A stretch of DNA of 64,000 nt, taken from positions 42,164,880-42,228,879 of the forward strand of contig OY720463.1 in the NCBI GenBank assembly GCA_963082715.1, in the 5' to 3' direction. Positions 24,412 to 34,330 of this stretch are shown one piece after another (position 1 is the first letter of the stretch; each line of letters opens with the position of its first letter). Both the position numbers and the translations under genes were made by a program. The notes beneath the pieces are model-generated. The model saw nothing but the letters and a program-made list of their open reading frames with translations, did not search any database and was not told the origin of the DNA. This stretch comes from Harpalus rubripes. Its lineage: Eukaryota; Arthropoda; Insecta; Coleoptera; Carabidae.

Positions 24412-25644
24412 TTTTTCTATTTCGGTGTTCTTATGTTTCTATAAAAGCACTGTTTATCACTGAAAACACGACGTTTAGAAAATCTATAAACGTATTATTT
24501 TTGGCGCCTTTCATGTTCTAGAGTTGGTAGTCATGTTTTCATAACTGACAGATAACCTCAAAATGGTAAATTATTTGTGTTGAAATATTATATCTAATTG
24601 TGGATTTTTATCCTTTCTCTAGGTGATAGGACTAGAAAGAAAATAAATTTATAGCTATAGCTGTGTTAGTTAACAAAGAATAAGAATCTGTGAAGTAAAA
24701 ATTTCAACTAAAAAATTATGAAACAAGAAACAATGCGCTCAGGTTTACTTTGTCAAAATAATTAAAACGGTAAGTTTTATTTATTACAATTTAAATTTAT
24801 GGTAATGCAATTTTGAATTGAATGTATTGTTATTCCAGGCAGGTTACGAAATGTATGATGCACGTTACTTGAAAATGTTGACACTGTCTACTCAATTTGT
24901 GGCGGCTACTAGCAAACAAATATGAAAAGTTGACGTTTTAATCCGTGATTTCCAGTTCCACGTTGTGGCGAACTATCGAATATATGCCATATTATGTTTT
25001 GTATTAAAAATTGTAAGAACAGCTGTTGCCGTTATCTGTGCAACTGAGTAGTGAATGTTGACAAAATGGTGGAAAGTAAAAGTCTAAATCAATAAATTGT
25101 TCATTAAAGTATTTCATTATTTAAAGAGTTTTATTTATGTTGTTTTCTCAATAAAAAGGCATGATGGTCCACGTAACGTCCTTCAATCGTATATTCAAGT
25201 TTTATTTATGATAATAACCAACACGAACTACCGATATGTCAAATCAGGATGATTCATTAATAAATCTTTGAGTTCATTGTATGTATTGGTTTTCCTCTTT
25301 CATAATTGTATAATCTGTATAATGCTTGATACAATGTTTTAATGTAAACAATCAGACAAAATCACAAGATACACAAACTGTCAAAATGTGAAATTTCAAT
25401 TTTTAGCGGGAAGCGCTACCAACATAACTGATAAAAAAGACACCAACTCATATTTGTGGCAAGTCCTTTTTTAAAAAATCTAATTGTAAAATTACCTCAA
25501 TAGAAAAAATAATATAAAAAACATGTATCATAAGGCCTGTTGACGCACTCGTCCTTTGTAAAACTCGCCTGGCGGCTCGTTTTCCAAACCTGGACTCGTA
25601 CGTTAACAGATTGCCTTATGATACTTGTGTTTTAATGTACTATT
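24412..25644 (-). mobile_element. 1.2-kb repeat unit, copy 2
   Basis: Reverse complement of 17680-18890 with scattered substitutions and small indels. Its palindrome is at 25525-25624. The splice-like pair is conserved in the + direction here (AAAACGGTAAG near 24770, TTCCAG near 24835). The unit begins 12 bp right of the hammerhead-like core. Confidence 0.75.
25525..25624. repeat. 100-bp imperfect palindrome, inverted copy of 17700-17799
   Basis: GTATCATAAGGC...GCCTTATGATAC, with the same internal arms as 17700-17799. Confidence 0.85.
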
Positions 25645-26033
25645 ATTACAATGATAAATTTCATCATCCGTGAGTAAATTTTAGTAAACGATACATATTT
25701 GAGAATAATAAAATTCTGAAGGTCGCCCTTGAATATAAAACCCTCAATTACGGGCAAAGGTGAACTTCACCTCCATTCTTGTTTGTTGGGGGATTAAAAC
25801 AACATCACGGATGATTACTTCTGGTTTATCAATTTTAACCAAAATCTAATATGTTGTTTTCCATGATATAAAACTCTTAAATACTAAAATTGAAAAGTAT
25901 GGATTATATTTTAATAGTTTTTCATTGAAAGCCGTCATGGGCTTCAAGTAAAGTATCACTTCCATTTATCTAATTTTACCGAAAATCTAATCAACTCGTT
26001 GTATGAATGCAGGAAGCTTAAATACAGAGAATA

Positions 26034-26205
26034 TACTCTGTTCCATTTAAGCCATTCAGTAGATAGAGCTGGCAACAGCGCAAACTTGAAGTAGCCGAAA
26101 TTACATTGGGTAAACTTGTCTCTTGTCTCCAATTTCAGCCAATCAGAGAGGTCAAGACTATTCCCTATGCTCTGCAATACTGAATGGCTTAAATGGAACA
26201 AGGTA
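26034..26205 (-). mobile_element. 172-bp MITE, TA target duplication, copy 2
   Basis: Same element as 23703-23874 in the opposite orientation; the ends are TACTCTGTTCC and GGAACAAGGTA with TA at 26032-26033 and 26206-26207. Its interior shares TCTGATTGGCTGAAAT and GACAAGAGACAAGTTTACCC (as reverse complement) with copy 1. Confidence 0.85.
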
Positions 26206-26255
26206 TAGATGTATTTGGAAATTTGTTATAAGAGTTATCGTGGACAAAAAAGTCG

Positions 26256-27150
26256 TCACACATACACACACACACACACACGCACGGACGTACGCAAACG
26301 CACGCACACACATAGACAGACACACACGCACGCACGCACACTCACACACGCACGCTCATACACACACGCGCACATACGCACGCATGCGCACAAAAACGCA
26401 CGCACGCACGTAATCACGCACGCACGCACACACACACGCACGCACGCACGCACGCATACACACACACGCAAGCACGCACACACACACACACGCACGCACA
26501 TACGCACGCACACAAACACGCACGCACGCACACGCACACGCACGCACACGCACGTACATGCCCGCACACGCACGCACACGCACGCACGCACGCGCACATG
26601 CATGCTCGCACGTACGCTCACACACACGCACGTACGCACACACAAACGCACGCACGCATTCACACATACGCACGCACATACACACACACATACACACGCA
26701 CACAAACGCACGCGCACACACACGCACGCACAAAGGCAGACAGACATAAACGCACGCACGCTTGCACGCACGCACACACGCACGCTCACACACACACGCA
26801 CGCTCATACACACACGCGCACATACGCACGCATGCGCACAAACACGCACGCACGCACGTAAGCACACACGCACTCACATACACACGCACGCACGCATACA
26901 CACACGCACGCACATACGCACGCACACAAACACGCACGCACGCACATGCACGCACACGCACGCACTCACAAACGCACGCACGCATGCACACATACGCACG
27001 CACTTACGCACACACTCGCACGCACGCACACGCACATACGCACGAACGCACACACACACACACACGCACGCACGCACACATGCATATACGCACGAACGCA
27101 CACACACACACGCACGCACGCTCACACACACGCACAGAGAGAGAGAGATC
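26256..27150. repeat. 0.9-kb irregular AC/CGCA minisatellite
   Basis: An array built of ACACAC and CGCACGCA blocks with rarer CATACG, CAAACG and CTCAC interruptions, ending in (GA)n just before 27150. A block starting CGCTCATACACACACGCGC is present at 26353 and again about 448 bp later. Long open frames through it on both strands are repeat translations. Confidence 0.95.
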
Positions 27151-27338
27151 ATCGTAAAAATAGTAAAAACGTGTTGTGGGGACTTATTTACTAAAAAAGC
27201 ACCACCACATTTTTGGTACGATTACATTACCTCCCTTATTTCCGGTATGACGGAGGTAAAAATAATAATAATTTTAAGAACATAATTAATACATATATAG
27301 GTATACGAGTAAATTTAAAATATACAAATAACGGTCTG

Positions 27339-27960
27339 TAATAGGGGATTACAGCTCAATCGAACTAAGAGAAATTAGTAAACAATAGTAAAAGTGTATG
27401 TTTAATAGTGAATATTAATAAAGAAATAAAATGATATAATTGAAATACTTCGGAAATAAGGGGGTTTTTGGTTTAGCAGCTCGTCACTCATATGAATTCC
27501 ATATATATTATTTTGATTGGCGGCTACAAATATACGAATACCGAGTTAGGGGGTAGAGTCTACTGCCAATGGAAATTGACATATATTCAAATAGCGGATA
27601 CGTGGCTACCAGTCCAATACTGCAATTCTCGAACAGGTTTTATTTGAATATAAATTTCTTGCATTAAATTTAATAATTTTGATACACTTGCAATTATAAA
27701 GCATGTAGACTTGTACAGTGTTATAATATTAATTTGTTTTTTATAAATATAATTTAAAAATAGCATATATTTCAAGAACATTTTAGATCCACGAAAAAAA
27801 CAGTTTTATATACAAACTTATATTCGTGACGTCATATCTATATTTTCAAACGTCGAGGGACCATAACTCGCTTATTAATATTTTTCACCGGATTTTCACC
27901 AATAGTCTTTCTGTTAATTAAACTTTCTGATAAAATTATATAAAAATGGTGGAATCCCCT
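27339..27960 (-). mobile_element. Dispersed element, copy 2 of 15401-16012
   Basis: Reverse complement of copy 1, from AATAGGGGATTACAG to ATGGTGGAATCCCCT. The length is about 620 bp and the sequence diverges by scattered substitutions and small indels. Confidence 0.7.
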
Positions 27961-29245
27961 TTCATTTGTTCCTTAATCATTTTCAATTGTTTCACCCACG
28001 AAAGTAATATATGTTTTATTTATATTTAAAACAAAAAAATGTAAACTTGATATACAATGTGTTTCTAAACAAGTGTCACAAATTTTAAGGGTATACAGAA
28101 TGTGCCAGGACGAGTTTACGCTATCGTTATTTTAAAAACTATTCAGTATTATTTTACGAAATTAGAAATGTAGGGGTTTTCCGATATATCCGTTTCAGAT
28201 AAAATATTTTCAAAACAGTAGCACTTCCGGTTTAAAAGGAAGTATACCCTAATTTTCTTATTTTAAATGGAATGCTATATTTTTTTTACTATTAAATTTA
28301 ATAGAAAATTTTACATATGAAACCATAAAACTCATGATCAACCACTTCCGGCGTAATTAAACTTTTTTGATTTTATCACTAATAATGGCCACTTTTCTAT
28401 CACTCTATATCTCGAGAATGCAAACTGTAAAAACGGTTTTATAAAGAAAGATTTTGTTTACATTAATATAAATTAATAATTGACAATTTTTGAAAATTAT
28501 AATTTCTATAAGAATGTAAAATTGAAGTTCACAAAATTCAAAAGAACAATTTTTAAGTGGAACACCCCATTTTTATTATTTAAATGAAATCTTTGTTAAG
28601 AAGTAGAGTTTTAGTAAAATGGAAATATTTTTACGAGAATTTATATTCAACAAATACATATAGATATATTAAATTTACTTACATGCCCTCTTCTTTTTAG
28701 ATTCACACAAGTTCATATCTGTACAGTCCATTCCTCAAAAGTTTGCAGCTGATACTGAAACTGAATAAATGAAACAACAGTGGTGGGTAAAGGCCCGACT
28801 AGTGCGTCCCCCCCACCAGGCATCGTCACGCTAATACGCGAGGCCCGCGAACGGTAAAATCTTCTTGCAAATATTACTAACAATAAGCACACATCTCCGT
28901 TTTATTCTAATTACGAAGAAAACACCCGGTCTCAATCATTTGGTAAACACATTAGATTCAAATCTGCAATGCCGATCTTAGTTCTTGTGAGGCCGGGTGC
29001 AAAACCTTTTCACTTTCAAATAAGAAGAAATAATTATAAAATATTTCTATTATAGGGTTGCTAGATTTATAATTTCACAATAAAAGATGGATTCAAAATT
29101 TGTAAGATATACTTTTTTTAAATAATTTTCAAGGTCAAAGGTGTTTTAATGTAAAGTGAGATAATATAGAGTTCCTTACAATGAAGCAAATTTAACAAAT
29201 TCTTAATTATTTAAATCGAATACAAGTCAGATACTAATAATTTAT
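27961..29245. other. No gene recognised
   Basis: AT-rich, with a short GC-rich patch at about 28795-28855 (CCCGACTAGTGCGTCCCCCC, then CACGCTAATACGCGAGGCCC) that has no coding frame of note. No repeat relation to the rest of the window was seen. Confidence 0.45.
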
Positions 29246-29842
29246 TTTTCCTACAACCTTGCATGAAAAGTACTTTTCACGCACTCATTACAGTGTGTAA
29301 AGTGCCACTTTTCAAGCTCTAGTGCTAGGCAACAGTAAAATTTGGTTAATTTACCTGTCAAGTAGATAATTAGGTAGTAAATAATAATGAAAGTAATAAA
29401 ATTTATTAAGAAATATTAATATACACTGTAAATGAAACAAATGTAATAATTTTTTAACATATTCAGTACTAATCTAATTTTTAAGAACATCAACATTTTT
29501 TTGACATGTATTCTAACCTAACCTAATTTTTAATATTAATATTAAATGTGCAATTTGTACAATAATAGAAGACTACTCCACTTCTATCTGAAATTCTTCC
29601 AAGTGTTTTAAGTTAAATTTTGTACAGTATTATGAGAAAGCGAACCAACAGTATTTGAAGATGCTGGATGCCTGTACCTACTCTCAGTATTATGAGTAAC
29701 ATCACTAACATTTCGGTTGTAAGAAAAATGTTGTATATATGTGTAAAATAGTGTTTTTTGTCTCGTGCTACAATTTTCGTACTCTACCAAAAAAGTACTA
29801 CTTTACACACTTGTTGCATAAATAACTATTATTGTAGGAAAA
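29246..29842. mobile_element. Possible 0.6-kb TIR element
   Basis: TTTTCCTACAA at the left is matched by TTGTAGGAAAA at the right, and inside both ends a GTGTGTAAAGT...ACTTTT block is found in inverted orientation at different spacings. No transposase. The inverted match is patchy. Confidence 0.4.
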
Positions 29843-29985
29843 CATTTACATAAATAATACATTAAAATAAAATATAAAATTAAGAAAAATTCTATAACAT
29901 ACGTAACATTGTCAGTCTTAAATGTTAAAAAAACCCTTTTAATTTATATTTTTTGTGATAAATTTTTAATTGCAACTTTATTTTT

Positions 29986-30240
29986 ACATCCCGCTACCCT
30001 TGGTAAGGGAGGTATAGGGATCGTGCAAAAAATCGCATATCGAGATTTTGGTAAATGACCACGTTTTAAGGTCCCTAGAATCCAATTTTAACATATTCAC
30101 GATGATGTCTGTTTGTATGTGTGTGTGGATCCTCCACTCTAACTCAAATACTATCATTCAGAAAATTTTGAAATCTTGTATTTCGAACTTTTTCTGAATT
30201 GGAAAAAGCCCATTAGATTTTGGTGAAAACTTTGACTTTA
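29986..30240 (+). mobile_element. Copy of the TG-bearing dispersed family, unexpanded
   Basis: ACATCCCGCTACCCTTGG, TAAGGGAGGTATAGGGATCG, AAATCGCATATCGAG, CACGTTTTAAGGTCCCTAG, GATGATGTCTGTTTG, then only TATGTGTGTGTGG before ATCCTCCACTCTAACTC, AAATACTATCATTCAG and CCCATTAGATTTTGGTG. This is the best view of the family without an expanded array. Confidence 0.75.
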
Positions 30241-31161
30241 TTAAAAGCTAAAAACTAACCCAAGAATAATGGGTTAAGAATAAATTTGAGAATGTAATTA
30301 ATAGATATAGAATCAAAATAAAAAATGATGATCTGTAATAAAATTTTTCATTTGTTTCTTAATAATTTCCAATATTTTCACCTCAATAAAGTAATATTTC
30401 ATCTCTTTTTAATGTTTAAAACAAAAGAATGCAGACTTGTTATAATTCATTAAAAAGCTTATAAAATGAGCAAAAAAATGAGACTATTTTCAATACAGAT
30501 TCCCATTTAAAGAATCATAAGTTTGTGTTATATCTCACGAATTATTAAGTTTTAAAAAAATTAAATTATGCCATTTTATTCTCTATAAAAACGGTAAAAA
30601 AATTGTTAAAACATTTTTTTCTCTAACAATCATAACAAATAAGATATGAGATATTTTCAAAATGAGCACAAAACGAGTTTTTGCCAGTAGCTCAGAAATA
30701 AAATAAGATCGAAAATTCCTGTGGTGACTATTAAACTTTTCTCGAAAAGTTTACCCTGGAATGTGCAGACGGTTTTGCTCTATCATTAATATTACCCGAG
30801 ATACCTTAAAAAACATCGAAAATGTGACACTCTGTACAATGGGATGAAAATGACCGGAGACTGACCTTCTATACCTACTTCAAATACATGTGGAAATCAT
30901 AAAACCCTACAGACGGAAATTTCCCCGAAATTTTGTTTGTTCGTGACATAAATACCTACTTTCCTCTTCTTATGAAATTTCTACTGATTTTTGAGTACAG
31001 AATCATGTAAGTTAAATACATAAATATAATTACAGTAATCATGTGCAAATTGAAAGAATACAAAAGTAAATACCCTCAACGATACGAATTTGTCGTTATT
31101 ACCGAAATTTGTAAATAAAAGCAAATTAAAAACCTCCAGAACTAGGTAATAAACCGAGATT
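30241..31161. other. No gene recognised
   Basis: AT-rich spacer with no convincing frame, splice pair or repeat match. Confidence 0.45.
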
Positions 31162-32196
31162 GGGGTGTTTTCTGTAAGGAAACTGTTAATTTTAAACAGT
31201 ATGTTAAAAATAAACTTTCTGTTAAAATACATTTTCTATTCTGTAACTATCAATTCTGTTAAAATTTTAACAACCGTGTTAAAATAAGGTGTTAAAACTG
31301 TATATTTTAACGTCATTCAAATCGATGCTTTAAAATTTTAAGATATGTTTATACAATAAAATTATCACAGCATTTGTATATGTTGCACTTCTAATTAATG
31401 AAAATGTAATAGAAAACGAAAGAAAATTACTATGGATGAATATAAAAAATATGTAGGTGATATTTAATAAAATATACAACTGTTTTACGAAGTGTTTTAC
31501 TTAATAACGGTCACCTGTTCCATCGTATGTCTTTGTGTATCATAGCGTGATGCCAGTAGGTATATTTAATTACCATAATTCGACAAAGATTCACAATTGA
31601 ACCTTTGAATGGTATATCGAGAGCACTATTTAGATGTATCGTAAAACATAGTACTTTATTTTAATGTAGGTATTAAATGCAATTAAAATTTCTTATTCCT
31701 GTCTTGTTCGTCAAACCAACTTAACATTTTGGATTGTCAATTCTGTTCTGAGGACGAAGAAGAAATTTTACATACTTAATGATGACTTAATAATTTGTAA
31801 TTTCAATGTAATTCATTTTTAATATGAAACCTAAAAATGAGACATGATTTTTATTTATTTTCCGAAGCATTATTTCCATTCGTTTTTCTTAAATTTCAAA
31901 ATGACAGATTCATTTTCTAAAATTTCAAAGTGACACATAAACTGAGAGTTGTTTACTTTTTTATCATGTTTATTTATTTGTATTATGGTTACTAACTACA
32001 TGACTTTAGTAAAGACGTGCCTTTATTCTGTATTGTTGATCACTTCATTCTAGTATTTAACAGACATGTTAAAATTTATTATTTTAACAGGAGTGTCAAA
32101 TATTCGCGTAGAGAATACCAAAAAATGAATTTATTGTTAACAGTCATGTTAAAATATAATTTTTTAAAGGCATGTTTTTTTTACAGAATACGTCCC
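31162..32196. mobile_element. 1.0-kb TIR element with TGTTAAAAT subterminal repeats
   Basis: The ends GGGGTGTTTTCTGTAA and TTACAGAATACGTCCC agree at 13 of 16 positions when inverted. Both subterminal zones carry several copies of TGTTAAAAT/ATTTTAACA in both orientations. Terminal style resembles the 16211-20020 element. No coding capacity. Confidence 0.6.
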
Positions 32197-33401
32197 GTTA
32201 TATATTTATTTGCTTATTTATTAATTCATATTTTTAGAAACAATGCAAACTTGTATCAAGGCAATATTTAAAAGAGAATGCTCTCTTTGTCGGTACATTG
32301 TTATTTTGTTATTGTCCATTATACCTGTCACAGACAAGATCGTTTTATTAGGGCTACATTAGGGGTTGAGCTAAAAATAACATTGAAAATTTTGAATATA
32401 AATATACATATCCACAAAAAGATATTTGTCTTGTCTCTATCGAAGATACCGCGCAGTCGACAACCACGCCATCGACTAGCCGTAGCATCGAAAAACCGTT
32501 CAATCGAAAGTCGCCACGTCGACATCACCCGCCACCTAAACATCACTGAGTCTTTCAATGCGTTAATTCAGCTGACTCGCTATAACATTGTTTGTGCTTC
32601 ATATTATATGATACCACCATGTACGAGTATGTCATGGTATTTGCTCAAATGATTAAATGGAAGAAAATAACTATATTTATCAAAAAAAAATTATATTACA
32701 ATATATAAAACAGTTAAACATTCTATGATAGACAACAAATATATGTGTGTATTATAAAATAGTACAGGTATCTAATATTGTATGTGTACATATGTTTCAA
32801 AATATATAGGTGAAATATTAACCATTTTATTTTATAATGCAGATTTATAAATTTATTTTAAATGTTAGAGAAAAACAGAAACATGCTATTAGAATTGTTT
32901 TAAAATTTAAACTGTCTCACTATTAAAAACTAGATTGAAATAAGGAATAAAATCCACACTCGGTAGATTTTAAAAAATTTAAAAGATTCTGTATTGCAAT
33001 TTTGGCGTTACTTCCATCATCCGAAGAATTACAAGAATGAATTTTAAAATTCCGAATGCTTACACAGGGACGTTAAACATAGTTCAAAGATTAAAGAATT
33101 CTAGGGAACGCCGAGATTAAACAATCCAGAATCGGAGATGGACATAGGTTTAACTGTTCGTTCATAAGGCTATAGCCATTGAGAATATCTTTCTAGATTT
33201 CGAAGGATTCCAGGAAAGTTAATCTTGACCTTTCCCTTTCACAATGCAGAATACTTAAATTGTCTATTACATTTATATCGATTTTCTAATAAATGTTAGA
33301 CTACTTTTGAATTGGTTTTATTGTTTTTGAAAATTCTCATATGTTCATCGATTCTAATGTTCAAATTACGAGCAGTATATTTGATAAATACCGGACTTTC
33401 T
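32197..33401. other. No gene recognised
   Basis: Mostly AT-rich. 32440-32570 is less AT-rich with repeated ATCGA and CGAC motifs and is open on both strands, but has no domain, start context or splice sites that I can support. Confidence 0.4.
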
Positions 33402-33555
33402 ACCTCCCGCTACCATTGGTAAGAGTGGTATAGGGATCGTGCTAAAAATCGCATATCGAGATTTTGGTAAATGACCACGTTTTAAGGTCTCTAGAATCCG
33501 ATTTTAACATTTTTATGATGATGTCTGTGTGTGTGGATCCTCTATACGCTCTAAC
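33402..33555 (+). mobile_element. Fragment of the TG-bearing dispersed family
   Basis: ACCTCCCGCTACCATTGG, TATAGGGATCGTG, AAATCGCATATCGAG, CACGTTTTAAGGTCTCTAG, ATGATGTCTGTGTGTGTGG, ATCCTCTATACGCTCTAAC, cut off after AAATACTA, where a different element begins. Confidence 0.75.
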
Positions 33556-33965
33556 TAAATACTAAAGCTCGGATTATATGCAAAATGCATATTTTTACAT
33601 TTTCTGCATATTTCACCTAATATTTGCATTTTTTGCATATTTCATTGTGACGTGCATTTTTGTGCATATTTTCTAAATGTTGGGTTATTTTTATCAATTT
33701 TAATAAAATTCTAATAATAATTCTTGCATTTTTTTTTGTGTATTTCAATGCGATGGTGCATATTTGTGCTTATTTTCAAAATTTACGTTACGAACATTAA
33801 AGTCACCGAACCAGTGATACGCCATTCATTCATATTTTACCTACGGAACAGTAACGTTTTTAATATAATGGCTTCTAAATTATTTGCGTGTATTCATTCG
33901 TCCCTACCCCGAACTGTCTATAGACGCCGACAATATTTTCTGTAAACCTTGTGGCAAATCGGTAA
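33556..33965 (+). mobile_element. 5' part of a hAT-like element with TGCATATTT repeats
   Basis: 33570-33770 contains many TTGCATATTT/ATTTGCAT repeats, a subterminal pattern common in hAT elements. It is followed by a short frame (about 33880-33965) reading RPYPELSIDADNIFCKPCGK, which resembles the start of BED/CGGBP1-like zinc-finger proteins of hAT elements (CxxC). The frame then runs into LINE sequence, so the element is truncated. Assignment is tentative. Confidence 0.4.
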
Positions 33966-33969
33966 GTTG

Positions 33970-34117
33970 TTTAACCAAGAAGCGTCTAATTACCTTGAAA
34001 CTTATTTCCAACAAAATTGGCTTCAGAAATGTATGGACTGTTGATGGTAATATCTTTTACAAAATTAATGGTGATATTAAGAAAGTTGATGCATCAACAA
34101 ATATTGATTCACTATAA
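33970..34117 (+). pseudogene. C-terminal remnant of LINE ORF1 (baculovirus FP-like domain)
   Basis: The frame reads KKRLITLKLISNK, then FRNVWTVDGNIFYKI and ends DSL before TAA. A (V/I)W..(D/N)G.I..K pattern followed by a terminal leucine-rich end is seen in the FP25K-like C-terminal region of ORF1 proteins of insect LINEs. The upstream part of ORF1 is missing and the frame runs straight out of the hAT-like fragment. Confidence 0.4.
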
Positions 34118-34330
34118 CACTTTTTCTGTTTGATTTTTCAGTATATGGAGTAGCTCAACCATATGCTTATTTTGCAAATATCAATATTCTTGTGGTTAGC
34201 TTATCCTGTACGTAGTTAATTAAATTTAATTATATTACTATTTATTTGCAAGATTTGACATATCTTTGTGCGTTTATATTTACTTGTTTATATCTCATTT
34301 TTCGCTTGTACGTTTACATTAGGTACTTAT

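Larger units (their letters stand above)
25800..27262 (-). mobile_element. Copy of the TG-bearing dispersed family carrying a 0.9-kb AC array and a MITE
   Basis: On the minus strand this runs from the ACCTCC hairpin (27228-27258, CCTCCCTTA...GGAGG on +) through the conserved ATCATCGT block, the array (27150-26256), a block corresponding to the CGCTCTAAC/AAATACTATC part of the family, a 172-bp MITE (26205-26034), then AATCTAAT/TGGAAGTGATAC-type motifs down to about 25800. It shows that the AC array occupies the position of the short TG run in the other copies. Confidence 0.6.

Noticed and set aside
26158..27285. Frames through the 0.9-kb AC array
   Set aside because: Same simple-repeat artefact as in the large array.
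32278..32652. 124-codon frame over the less AT-rich patch
   Set aside because: Open on both strands, low-complexity ATCGA repeats, no domain or splice support.
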